Both the position numbers and the translations under genes were made by a program. Source: Asterella californica (lineage: Eukaryota; Streptophyta; Marchantiopsida; Marchantiales; Aytoniaceae). From it: a stretch of DNA of 64,000 nt. The stretch covers positions 7,316,001 to 7,380,000 of the forward strand of contig JAYKYS010000014.1 in assembly GCA_036924285.1 (NCBI GenBank). The letters run 5' to 3'. Shown in pieces: positions 1 to 10,128 of the stretch. Under the pieces are notes generated by a model. That model was not told where the DNA came from, did not search any database, and saw nothing but the letters and a program-made list of their open reading frames with translations. How positions within the stretch are numbered: the stretch's first letter is position 1; every line of letters begins with the position of its first letter.

Positions 1-480
1 TGATTGGATGATCGACTACGATGTCACCAATCACATAACAAGAGTGGTTTTTTCACTCAACTTGTGGAGACTTCTCAATTTATGATGACAGAAGATGACA
101 CCAAACACCAGATCCAGCACAAGAGTAACATTCTTGCTTCAATATTTACTGGTATAAGAAATGTATTGCATATACTCACATTGACTAGAAACCTGTTATT
201 TGTAGGACAATTGATAGAGCATGGTCTGCAAGTGCGCTTCAATAAAGATGGATATTTATTGAAGATTCTAATAGTATTATCATAGTTCGAGATAGCAAGA
301 GTGATAGGCTGTTCAAACTAGATGTCTCTATGTCAAAGTTATATGTTGTCATGTATGGATATAGTAGTCCAATACTGTTTGTTATTGACATCTAGCATAA
401 ACAAACTGGACACATGAACTTCCATAGGTTGAAAAGTCTTCCGAGTTCTAACCTAGTTACAAGTCTGTCCAAATCCGAAT
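1..480 (+). pseudogene. D1 copia remnant: protease and pre-integrase part
   Basis: This is a decayed stretch of a Ty1/copia polyprotein, entering the window inside the protease. It aligns with the better copy D2 (minus strand, about 60.2-61.2 kb): the D2 protease motif IDSGA.NHMT reads IDYDVTNHIT here, so the catalytic D-S-G is lost. The run from about 120 to 285 matches the D2 segment ending NLLYVGQLIEQGLQVRFNKDG. Further on come an H-M-N-F and a C-A-A-C-Q-F-G motif of the integrase zinc finger (about 410-530). Stops and frame changes are frequent. It cannot encode a working protein. Confidence 0.85.
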
Positions 481-1160
481 CTAGTGAGTCCATTGGAGTT
501 TGTGCAGCATGTCAATTTGGCAACAAGCTAGACAGCCCTTTAAGGTATCATCTAGTAGAGCAAACAAGCTCTTGGAGCTTGTTCACATTGATGTATGGAT
601 TGCTTCTCAACCAAGTATGACCGGTCTCTAGTACTTCATGTCTTTCATTGATGATCATTCGCGTTATACTTGAATCTATTTGTTGAGAAACAAGTCCTCT
701 GCCAAAGTACTTGTCAACATTCCAAACTTTCCCAAGTTGGTGGAGAACCAATCTAGAGAATCCATCCTTTGTTTGAGATATGATGAAGGAGGTGAGTTTC
801 TTTTTTACGAGTTTGATGCATATATGCATGAACATGACATCCAACACCAGAAGACCTGTAGCTACAGTCCACAGAAGAACGAGGTTGCGGAGCACAAGAA
901 CTGACACATAGTAGAAGTTATGCGTGCTATGTTGAACGAGAAGACCATACCTAGATCTTACTGGACAGAAGTTGTTTCATATGTTGTGTATATCATGAAA
1001 TTGAGGCGTCTATAACGACAACCATAACTAGACAACGATGGAGGTCTTCATAAGTTGTAAGCTTGATTACTCTTTTCTTAAAGTTTTCAGATTTATCTCT
1101 TATGTGCACATGCTTGATGAGAACGTAAGAAACTATATCTGAAAGCAGATAGATGTATCT
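481..1160 (+). pseudogene. D1 copia remnant: integrase core
   Basis: Relic of the copia integrase catalytic core. At 680-904 the reading contains LRYDEGGEF, which replaces the D2 segment LRSDGRDEF around the second catalytic aspartate, and NEVAEHKN, matching NEVAERKN with the catalytic glutamate. The first catalytic block (HTDVW in D2) reads HIDVW at about 577-600. Several in-frame stops interrupt it. Family known: Ty1/copia integrase, which inserts the cDNA. The copy is dead. Confidence 0.85.
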
Positions 1161-2507
1161 TTCTTGGATATACTTCTAATACGAAATGATATAGATGTTA
1201 AAATCTTTTTTGAAGAGTTTTGTACAAGTAGAGATGTTGTCTTTGATGAGCTACATTCTTGGTTTGCTCTTGCACTTGTTGTAGCCATCTCTATACTTAC
1301 TGTACAACCAAGGAGTCAGTCCATTATAGTACCTAAGAGTAATACTTTGAGTGGAGTATTTGGAGATATCATTGATTCTAGATCAAAATTAGTTTCACAT
1401 AGAGCTGTTGTTAACACTGGAGTCTACGTATCACAGCATAGCGGGACTAGTGTAGTTTTTACACAAGACGAACGAGTGCTATTACAATGTATGTTTGACT
1501 CGTTCAAATATGTGGATCTTCCACATCTCTTGGATACTTTATCGCATACCTTGACGTCTAGGTCATATCAATTGCAAGGAGAGCTGACTAGTGCACTGAT
1601 AATCTATCATAGATTTGAACGACCAAATCATCAAGTGAGCAAGTATATATATGAAGGTTTCTTGCTGCACATCATGCATATATGGCTAATGTTCTTCAGG
1701 AACAAGAACCGAGTTCACTTGATGAGACGATGCACAAAGTCCAATGAGTGATTGTTATGGAAGTTGAGCTTGTTGCGCTTCCCCACCAGTAGACTTAGGA
1801 GTTGATAGACTTATCTGAGGATAAGAAGGCGATTGATTGATGTGGGTCTTCAAGGTCAAGCGCAACTCATATGGTACCGTGTATCGATACAAGATCTGAT
1901 TGATAGCCAAAGGCTACACATAGCAACATAGAGTGGATTTTGAGGAGATTTTTGCTCTAGTTGCGAAGATGATGACTATTCAAACCATAGTAGCAGTGAT
2001 GACTTAGAAAGGTTGGAAGATGCACTAGATGGGCTTCACGAATGTCTTCCTCAATGATGATCTTGAGGAGAAGATCTACATACAACAACTTCTAGGTTAT
2101 GAGGATCCTAAGTTCTCTTCCTATGTGTGTAAGTTATAAAATGCCCTCTATGGTATGAAACAAGCACCAAGAGCATGATATACAAAAATCAATTCTTACT
2201 TGCAATCTCTTGATTTTTATTCTGTAGTTCATACTCTACCTTGTATTCTTTAAGAATAAGAGACCAGATCATGGTGATCACCATCTATGTTGATAATTTG
2301 ATCATTACTGATAACTATGAGGAGTTTATTTCATAGATCAATGGTCACTTGAAATCTCAGTTTGAGATGATGGACTTAGGAGAGCTCAAGTACTTTCTTG
2401 ATGTGGAGTTCATTAGAGATGAGAAAGATGTTTGACTTGTACAACGATAATATGCTCTTAGTATGCTTGAGAGATTTGATATGCTTGACTGCAAACCCAT
2501 GTTACGT
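1161..2507 (+). pseudogene. D1 copia remnant: integrase-RT linker and reverse transcriptase
   Basis: An open stretch at 1164-1751 corresponds to the D2 linker at 58813-59214 (shared words include HRAVVN.GV and DERVLLQ.MFDS). Beyond it are reverse-transcriptase segments: the WVFKVK block near 1843 and, near 2282-2300, the catalytic box, which reads YVDN instead of the YVDD kept in D2. The copy breaks at 2507, where element A1 is inserted; it resumes at 11456. Confidence 0.85.
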
Positions 2508-3834
2508 TGTCGTGATGTGAATCATTTTACATTGTAAATAATTCACCTCTCTGTCAAGCGTTAGTCTCTCTTAGTGAAATTAAGACCTCAGAGAAGTCGA
2601 CACTGGAGGATGTTATATATTTTGAGTCTTAGTAGGTTGATTACCATGTAGATGGAGTTAAGCTCATGGGTTGTAATTACGTGTCGCCCATGCATGCTTC
2701 CTAGCGAGGTTAGGTTATCTTTCGGGATTACGTGGCGTTTTACATGTCTTCGCATGTAGTTTAGGGTCTATGCTGACACTTTAGGGGCTTGACGTGGTAG
2801 CCTATGTGCAAATTCAAGTCACCACGTGGTTTGGGACACAAAAGGACAGGGGAGTGAAGCTATGAACTCCCATTGGTCCAATTTTGTCTTTAGTGTACCG
2901 CTAAACTTAGTAGTAGGGGTCTTAAGAGGAGTTCGAGCATTTGGTGAAAGGACTTCGAAATCTGAGAGCACAGGGAGATAGGGTTCGTTGTGCCAAGCAC
3001 TGTCAGCGAAATGTTTGATCGATTTGGAGCAATAAAGAAGGAGTTATGGCTGATTGAAGTTCGATTTGTGTCAGAATTGCAGCACTTCTGTTGATTTTGG
3101 GGTTTTCGGTGTCAATCGCAGTAAATTTGATAAAATCGCTTCAAACCTTCGAGGTCTCGTTCATTGGCAGCAGGGCTACGACTGTCCCCAAATTTTCATG
3201 TCAATTGAAATTGTGAGTAATTCGGGGCGACCGCTGAAGTAGAGGGGGTCCGAAAAGCTCTCAATCTGGAACAGCAACTTCAGAGAGAGAGATCTAGAGT
3301 TCTGTGTACAATCAGGAGGCCCAACTTCACAGGAGTGTTCAGCAAGCTGTGTACTGCAAATCCTGTAAGAATCTTTGAAAGTGATCGAGCCAATTCTCTG
3401 TTCTAGGTCGAAATAGCTGACTGGGTACCAGAAATTGCCGTAATTTCTCCGCTAAGAACGTTTCTGCCTATATCTCGACACTCTGATTTGATCTCAAGCT
3501 GGAACTTCGTGTGTATGGTCAGTAGGGCCTCATTTACATGTAGGAGGAGTTCTGAAGTCTGAACCATCGTATGTTTCTGAATCTGGACTGTTAAAGTTCG
3601 CTGTCTGACCTTATTACTGCTAGTCTGACCTGATTTTCACTTCCTGAACATACTGAAGGGTCCATTCGACCTGAGTGAATGTTTATACTGTTTCCTTTTG
3701 ATCTGAAGCCTACATCTGTAGCAAGCAACCATAGCCGGAAGCCCAACGCTTCTATGAGTAGACTTAACACAGCCTTCAAGCTCATATCACAACCAGAAGG
3801 TTCTGCCCTTCCCAGGAAAACTCTCAACTCGACA
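2508..3834 (+). repeat. A1 5' LTR
   Basis: 1327 bp, repeated at 10129-11455 at a constant offset of 7621. It begins TGTCGTGATG and ends CTCGACA. The 3' boundary is fixed because the two copies diverge right after CGACA (T here, A at the other end). The first base is fixed because the preceding bases differ (T and A). Its short open readings are not convincing genes. Confidence 0.95.
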
Positions 3835-3836
3835 TC

Positions 3837-3855
3837 TGGTGCTTCCACTGAGAGC
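3837..3855 (+). promoter_or_regulatory. A1 primer-binding site
   Basis: TGGTGCTTCCACTGAGAGC begins two bases after the LTR. It is complementary to a tRNA 3' end reading ...CAGTGGAAGCACCA, which implies an acceptor stem starting GCTTCCA. A tRNA-Thr-like primer is my tentative guess; the tRNA is not in this window. Confidence 0.7.
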
Positions 3856-3903
3856 TCTTGGGGTGATTGATTGAGAAGGTTGAGTTCACTACAAGGAGAA
3901 GAG

Positions 3904-6450
3904 ATGGATCGCAAGGGTGTTGCTGCTGCTACTTCTACGCCTGCTGCATCTACGTCTACTGCAGCTCCTTCTGTAGCACCAGCGGCTACAGCGACGTCTG
4001 CACTTGGTCTGGATATGGCTGAGATTCTGAAGACACTTGCGGCCTTGGTCCAACAACATCCGATCATTGGAGGGGGTGAGTTGAAGTCTACCAAGGCTTT
4101 GCAAGCAATTGTGAATAGATGCGATAGATTTGAAGGTAGAGATATTTCTAGATATCTGCGTGAATACAGAGGAGAGATGGAACTAGTTAGAGTTACTGAT
4201 GCTGAGATGATAGGGAGTTTCGAGTTAGCTGTAATCCCTGAGTTGCGGGACCAGGTTAGGGATATACAGAGAAGAAATCTAGGTGTCTGGATGAGTTTCG
4301 AGCGATCTCTTCGAGAGGAGTTTCTCGAAGAAGATCCAGAGAGAGTTACTAGGAGAACATTTCTGGACTGGGTTGAGCATCAACCTGGTCGTATGATGAG
4401 CCTGAATGAGATGCTGAGAGAGTTTGATCGGAGATACCGACAACTCTCAACTCTTGAGAGGATAACCTTAGATGCTAGGAGAACTGAGCTTTTTCTGCAA
4501 GCTACCGATGATGCTACGGCAGATCGGTTATGTTTTATGTTGGCCAATCGATCTGCTGAAGGAAAAGTTACTACTGATTGGGGAAGAGTCGAGGATGCTG
4601 TTGCTGTACTAACGAGGCAGAGGAGGGGAAGAGTGGCTGTGGGAGGACGTCCGCTTGCAGAAGTGACCACTCAACCTCGCACTGCTCCTCAAGTACAGCA
4701 ACCTCCGGCTCCTGCTCCCAGACCTGCTGTCTCGGCTGCAGTACCTTTGATGCCAGTTGTGCCAGTTCCTGCACAAAGAGCACCGGTTCAGAGATCTGCA
4801 GAGAACCATGAACAGCAGAACCAGATCGAAGATCTGATTCGGCATATGAGAAAACTGAAGGTGGAGCTAGCTGGATTGCAGAGAGAGCAGTCGCCGGCGC
4901 CTGCTGCTGCACGTCCAGGAGGTGCTCCTGTTCGTAGATGTATCTGGTGTGACAGTCAAGATCATTTCCGAGGGGACTGTCAAGAGCTCACGGCTGCTCT
5001 GCGAGATGATGTGGTTCGCTACCAAAACGGTAGGCTGCACCTTTCTTCTACTGGAGAGCCGTTAAGCACGCAGTTTGGACGAGGAGGCATGAGGAGTCTA
5101 CCTCAGATTACAGCTGCTGCAACTGTACATGCATTGATGGCACCACCGGTAAATCCTGATGTATATGCCGGTCACATTGAAGTTTCTTCTAGTCCTACGT
5201 TGCTAGATAGGACTACTGAGAAGAAACCTGTTCAAGTTCCTTCTGAAGTACTGAAGAGAGGAGCAGAAACTATCCGTAGGGTCACAGGGTGGAGAGATCC
5301 TGTTGACGCTGCGTCTATCAAAGCATTCTTGGACGTGGATAGACACGTTCACTGGCAGGATGCTTCTGTGGAGGAGAAGAGGCGGCGAGAAGCCTCTGAA
5401 CTTGATACTGGAGTTCCAGAGGAGACTGGAGATAGACGGAGGGTCACAAGGAGACGAGCGGCTCTTCCTGAGGACATCCCGTCTACTTCTACAGCTCCTC
5501 CACCTGCACCAGGTCCGATGGAGGACGTGCAGAGATCCCAGCAGGAGCCAACGACTGCTGGTAGACGGTTCACTACCCAAGAGAAGGGGAAAGGACCGGC
5601 TTACAAGTTGGCAGCTGATATTGAGACTTCAACTGATCTCAAGAGCATCTTGGAGCAGAGCATACTTGACGCGCGAATCGAGTTTTCTCTTCGGGAGGTT
5701 CTTGGTATTGCGAAGAGGGAGTTTCACGAGCTCATCATCGACATCATCAAGCGGAAGAGACAGGTGATGTCCGAGCAAGTAGAAAGTCAGATGATTGATG
5801 TAGTAGGAGCTTCTATGAATGATGTAGAGTTTGGGAAGGTGCATTTTCAGGAGGCTGATGATATAGAGTATCAGCAAGAAGCGTTGGTTGCTGGTACCAA
5901 TACTGCTGAATTCGATGATGATGAAGCTGGCGATGAGAGTCCAGCTACTGATAGTGACTTCAGGAAGAGACACTGGGCTCGTGCTACGACGGCTACACGA
6001 GTTCGTCTTGGAAGTCTTGAACCTGTTGCTGCTTTGGTTGATCACGGTTCTGAGATCAACATCATGTCACGAGAAGTGTATGAGAGAGGACAATGGTCTA
6101 TCGAACTGAACCATGGTCGGGTGCTACGAGCTGCAAACAACCAGAAGGGTGAGTTATACGGCGCTTGTCCCAACGTGAGAGTGAAGCTGGGTGATGTGGA
6201 GGTAGATCAGCACTTCTTCGTGCAGTCTTCTGCTTCATATCCAGTGATTCTTGGTCAGCCTTATATCACGGCAGTTAGAATGGAGACGAAGGTGATGGAT
6301 GATGGATCTCACTATGCTAGGATCCGTAGTCCAGATGATAGACGTTCTGTGCAGTTTTTGACCGTTCGTTCGAACCACGAACGAAACAGACAGACTTTGA
6401 GAAATTCTCCTACCTGTAGGAGTAAGGGTTTTCTGAAACCACTCTTGTAG
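3904..6450 (+). CDS. A1 Gag-protease polyprotein
   Basis: An 848-aa ORF. I chose the first ATG after the PBS; the open frame itself starts at 3871 without an ATG. Residues about 60-240 are Gag-like, followed by a Pro/Ala-rich linker. A zinc knuckle C-x2-C-x4-H-x4-C (CIWC...H...C) starts at residue 346. A charged middle section follows, then a retropepsin-like protease with the motif LVDHGSEIN, active-site Asp at residue 713. The usual D-S/T-G is replaced by D-H-G. Gag packages the RNA and the protease matures the polyprotein. The frame ends before RT, which lies in another frame. The encoded protein is uninterrupted and looks intact. Confidence 0.9.
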   Translation: MDRKGVAAATSTPAASTSTAAPSVAPAATATSALGLDMAEILKTLAALVQQHPIIGGGELKSTKALQAIVNRCDRFEGRDISRYLREYRGEMELVRVTDAEMIGSFELAVIPELRDQVRDIQRRNLGVWMSFERSLREEFLEEDPERVTRRTFLDWVEHQPGRMMSLNEMLREFDRRYRQLSTLERITLDARRTELFLQATDDATADRLCFMLANRSAEGKVTTDWGRVEDAVAVLTRQRRGRVAVGGRPLAEVTTQPRTAPQVQQPPAPAPRPAVSAAVPLMPVVPVPAQRAPVQRSAENHEQQNQIEDLIRHMRKLKVELAGLQREQSPAPAAARPGGAPVRRCIWCDSQDHFRGDCQELTAALRDDVVRYQNGRLHLSSTGEPLSTQFGRGGMRSLPQITAAATVHALMAPPVNPDVYAGHIEVSSSPTLLDRTTEKKPVQVPSEVLKRGAETIRRVTGWRDPVDAASIKAFLDVDRHVHWQDASVEEKRRREASELDTGVPEETGDRRRVTRRRAALPEDIPSTSTAPPPAPGPMEDVQRSQQEPTTAGRRFTTQEKGKGPAYKLAADIETSTDLKSILEQSILDARIEFSLREVLGIAKREFHELIIDIIKRKRQVMSEQVESQMIDVVGASMNDVEFGKVHFQEADDIEYQQEALVAGTNTAEFDDDEAGDESPATDSDFRKRHWARATTATRVRLGSLEPVAALVDHGSEINIMSREVYERGQWSIELNHGRVLRAANNQKGELYGACPNVRVKLGDVEVDQHFFVQSSASYPVILGQPYITAVRMETKVMDDGSHYARIRSPDDRRSVQFLTVRSNHERNRQTLRNSPTCRSKGFLKPLL

Positions 6451-6485
6451 GACGGGATAACAAGAGTGATGGATCTGTTACTACT

Positions 6486-7085
6486 ATGATCCCGCTTGAG
6501 CAGCCTGTGGGATCACAGCAAGCTGACGAAGAGGTTGCTCAAGATTCAGAGAGTAGTTACACTGTACATAGTTGGAAATCTGGTTTGATGACTTTCAGTT
6601 CTGATGATTGGAGTGAGTTCACGCGGATAGAGGATTTGACTGAGAAGAGTAGAAGGCAGATGGAGACGTGTGCAGCAAATCTGCGTTGTACAGGAGTTCT
6701 GAAGGAAGATGAGATGATTTCTGGTGTTTATGAGGAGTTTGTAGGTGTACAGTCTTTTGTTCGTTGGCTGGATGATGTAGATAGGTTGATGGAGCAGATG
6801 GGAGGAAGGGTGGTGATCCCTATCCACTCTCATAAGGTCTATGAGGAGATTGCCTCGTGCTTGCAATCTCGTCCTCATCCGAGACTGGAGAGTGGATGGA
6901 AGGATGTAATCTGCTGGTGTGGCTCTCGTGAAGAAGCAGAGGTTCACACCAAATACAAAACTGTAGCGAAGAAGGTGAAACCAGTGGCGACTCAATTACC
7001 TGTTGACTCACAACAGCAGATGGAGTTAGCTGCCACGGAGCCTGTACTGAGAGATCCTAAACAGATAGGACACGAGTTTACTTAA
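6486..7085 (+). CDS. A1 protease-RT connector
   Basis: A 199-codon open stretch in the same frame as the RT piece that follows, but in a different frame from Gag-PR. B2 has a decayed counterpart at about 32860-33450, so this is a normal part of the A/B-family pol protein. I recognise no domain. It contains a WKDVICWCGSREEAEVH segment; in B2 the corresponding stretch is frame-broken. It ends at a TAA (7083-7085), just before the RT block. How it was normally joined to Gag-PR is not visible; I saw no clear slippery site. Confidence 0.6.
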   Translation: MIPLEQPVGSQQADEEVAQDSESSYTVHSWKSGLMTFSSDDWSEFTRIEDLTEKSRRQMETCAANLRCTGVLKEDEMISGVYEEFVGVQSFVRWLDDVDRLMEQMGGRVVIPIHSHKVYEEIASCLQSRPHPRLESGWKDVICWCGSREEAEVHTKYKTVAKKVKPVATQLPVDSQQQMELAATEPVLRDPKQIGHEFT

Positions 7086-7133
7086 GAGACACTCGAGCAG
7101 CTCCAGATAGGAGGGGGTGGCTTCTTAACTGAA

Positions 7134-7997
7134 GTGGAGAAACGAGCTTTTGAGCAGATGATAGTTAGCCATGGTAAGGCATTTTCTTTCTCAGCTGGAG
7201 AGATTGGTTGTGTGGATCCTAGTGTGATAGCTCCGATGGTTATCTTCACTGTTCCTCACGTACCTTGGGACTTGAAGCCGATTCCAGTCCCTCGTGCCTT
7301 GCTACCGAAGGTGATTGAGTTACTGAAGGAGAGGATGCGAATGGGTATTCTTGAACCATCTATGGCTCCGTACTCTAGCCGATGGTTCACCGTACCTAAG
7401 AAGACAGGAGCTTTACGCTTCATCCAAGACTTACAGCCTGCTAACAACATCACGATTCGAAATGTTGGAACAGGACCTGTGGTTGATGAAGTAGTCGAAG
7501 CATTTGCTGGAAGATCTATCTATTCTATTGGACATCTGTTTTCAGGTTACGATCAGTTTCAGCTTGCTTTAGAGAGTAGAGATCTGACTACCATGCGTAC
7601 ACCTTTGGGGTTGATGCGGATGTGTACTCTTCCTCAGGGCGCAACAAACTCAGTAGCTCATATGCAAAACGCGATGCATAAGGTGTTACGAGAGTTTGTA
7701 CCTGAGGTTACCATCCCATTTCTTGATGATATTCCCATGAAAGGCTGTCCGGTGGAGGACAAGGACAAAACTATGATTGCTGATGGTTGCAGAAAGTTTG
7801 TTGCAGACCACATCCGAGATGTGGAGAAGATTCTGATGCGCTTGGAAGAGGTACACCTCACTCTGTCAGGTACCAAATCTCGTTTTGGAATGTCAGAGAT
7901 TGTGGTGGTTGGTCACTTATGCGGTACTTTTGGAAGACGGCCGAACCCAGAGAAGGTAGATGCTATAGCAAGGATAGCAGACTGTACCACTCACTGA
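7134..7997 (+). pseudogene. A1 reverse transcriptase segment
   Basis: This 287-aa open stretch is a Ty3-type reverse transcriptase. It carries the substrate block VPKKTGALRFIQDLQ, the motif GYDQFQLA, LPQGATNS, and the catalytic box FLDD with both aspartates intact at 7725-7730 (Phe replaces the usual Tyr). It ends at an early stop where B1 and B2 read on through a N-I-T-E-V-Q-type sequence. A1 seems to have lost two bases near 7990, which separates RT from RNase H. The stretch is otherwise well conserved. Confidence 0.88.
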
Positions 7998-8022
7998 GGT
8001 TCGACGATTCTTAGGAGCTTGT

Positions 8023-9450
8023 GTGTTCTTTCGTGTGAGTATTCCTCATTATGCACACATTGCCGAGCCTCTGTATGCACTTCTGAGAAAAAGAAAGAGG
8101 TTTACTTGGCGGCGAGAACATCACGAGACGATGGAGCAGCTGAAAGAGATTCTGAAGTCTCCACCTATACTAAGGAGGCTTAGCTACGAGAGCAGGAGAC
8201 CTGTGATACTGACTGTTGATACGAGCCCAAAGGCGATTGGATGGGCAGTCGGTCAAGAAGATGCAGAAGGCGTGCGGTTTGTTTCAAGGTTTGGAGCTCG
8301 AATCTTAACAAATAGGCAACGTAATTATCCTCAAGTGAAGTGTGAGTTGTGGGGAGCTGTTACTGCCATGAAAGTAGATCGAGAATTCTTGATAGGTGCC
8401 CGTGTGATAGTAGAAACAGATTGTTTGCCTTTGCTAGGTATGATAGCAAACTGTAATACTCCAGACATAGCAATGCTACGATGGATTGCTTGTATCCGGA
8501 GTATGAATCCTGAGCTGAAGCATATAGCAGGAAAGGATAATCCTGTTGCAGATATGTTATCTAGAGCTCGTTATACAGATGAAGAAGAGATGTTTACCGA
8601 AGTCGAAGATGAAGAGAAGAGAGACGTTTGGTGCCAAGTTGGTCAGCAGACTTCAGACTTGGAACCACTGTCGTTCTACGAGGAGTTCTACACGGAAAAG
8701 TTCCGCGATATCGGCTATTATTTGAGTTTATTATGCAGAAGAGAAGGATGGAGTGATGCAGAGTTTAAGGAGATCAGACGAAAGGCGTACGGTTACCTTC
8801 TACGTGAAGGTTATCTGTGGAAGCGTCCGAAGAGAAGAGATGGGATGTTGGCTAGAGTAGTGGATGATCAACCGACGAAGCTGAATCTGCTGAAGGAGTT
8901 TCATGACACCTTGTGGGCTGGACACCGCGGAGTCTGGGCTACCTACACGAAGATGAAGGAGCGATATTGGTGGAAGGGTTTGTATCAAGATGTAGTGGAT
9001 TTTGTTGGGTCGTGTCTGCACTGCCAGTTCTACTCTAAAGTCCGCTACAGAGATGGACTTGTACCTACCTACCCACCTAGTATTCATTTTTCGTGGGTCT
9101 TTGATCTTGTGATGATGCCGCCGGGACTGTGGGGGATGCGCTACTTGGTGTTAGCTCGGGAAGATCTCTCCAACTACGTGGAGGGACGAGCACTACGGAC
9201 GAAGACTACAGAGAACATATGTAGATTCGTGCTTGAAGATATAATCTGTCGTTATGGATCTGTTGGAAGATTACGAGCAGATAAGGGAGAGCTGAGAGGT
9301 GCCGAAGCGAAGGAGTTCTTTGCTCGTTATGGAGTAAAGCTTCGACTTACTACTGCCATGAATCCGGAAGGGATTGGTAAGAGTGAACGAGGACACCCTT
9401 CTATTGTTCACGCTTTAGTGAAAGCATGTGATGGTAGGCCTAGAGAGTGA
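8023..9450 (+). pseudogene. A1 RNase H and integrase segment
   Basis: A 475-aa open stretch in a frame different from the RT. The RNase H part has VDTSPKAIGWAVG, CELWGAV and ETDCLPLLG, the expected acidic residues, and ends in DNPVADMLSRARY. The integrase follows: an HHCC zinc finger (H.TLWAGHRG ... CLHCQ) and catalytic residues in FDLVMM, RADKGELRG and GKSERGHPS, giving D, D and E. It stops at TGA 9448-9450. B2 has a tryptophan codon (TGG) at this point, so this is a single G-to-A nonsense change. Confidence 0.9.
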
Positions 9451-10082
9451 CCGAGACTACTTCCATTTGCTTTATGGGCTGATAGAACTACACACTGTAC
9501 CACGACTGGCTATATGCTAGTTGAGCTTATGTTGGGACAGAAACCGATCATGCCTGCTGAGGAGGACTTTCCTACATGGGCTACGCTACCATGGGAAGAT
9601 GATATAGATCGTACTTCACTCCTTGCTTTACGAACTAGGCAGTTGGAGCGAAGGGAGGAGATCTTGCTGAGGCGCAAGAGAAGCTGAAGGTGGCTCGAGT
9701 TAGAAACAAGGAGCGTTTCGACAAGACTCACCGACTACGACCGAAGCCAATACGTGTTGGTGATTGGGTTCTAGTGTATAATAACACGCTGGAGAACCAG
9801 CATTCTACACTTCGTAAGTTTTCGCGAAGATGGTTCGGGCCTTATGTTGTGCTAGATGTTTATGACAATGCCACTTATAGTTTACGTGAGCTGGATGGTA
9901 CTCCTTTGAAACTATCTGTGGCTGGCAAACGAGTGAAGTTGTTCAAACAACGTGGAGGATCAGTAGATTTGTTCAACTTTTTGGAGTCTGAACAGAGGGT
10001 GACAAGAGATGAAGACGCCTCGGCTACTGAAGAGGTTGAGGCGGACGAGAGCGATGATGATGAAGAGCAGACAGAAGACTGA
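9451..10082 (+). pseudogene. A1 integrase C-terminal tail
   Basis: Continuation after the nonsense codon (LLPFALWAD...), then a one-base deletion near 9660 relative to B2 (GAGGAGATCTT against GAAGAGGATCTT). It then reads openly at 9690-10082: KERFDKTHRLRPKPIRVGDWVLVY, and RRWFGPYVVLDVY, the GPY/F motif of Ty3 integrases. The end is acidic (DESDDDEEQTED). No chromodomain is visible. Confidence 0.85.
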
Positions 10083-10111
10083 AGAGGTTGGCACATGCCG
10101 AAGGATGTGCA

Positions 10112-10128
10112 GGTTTGGAGGGGGTGGA
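10112..10128 (+). promoter_or_regulatory. A1 polypurine tract
   Basis: GGTTTGGAGGGGGTGGA lies directly before the 3' LTR. B2 has the same arrangement (GGAGGGGGTGAA before its LTR). This is the expected plus-strand primer site. Confidence 0.8.

Noticed and set aside
3054..3242. 62-codon open reading in the A1 LTR, repeated at 10675-10863
   Set aside because: No ATG start and no motif. Repetition only reflects that both LTRs are 98-99% identical.
4380..4912. Minus-strand and shifted-frame ORFs of 70-113 codons inside A1 gag
   Set aside because: Shadows of a real gag frame with strong codon bias and low-complexity Pro/Ala/Gln stretches.
6440..6490. Programmed frameshift between Gag-protease and RT in A1
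   Set aside because: I saw no clear slippery heptamer with a following structure, and A1 has other random indels, so a lesion or unknown strategy is equally likely.
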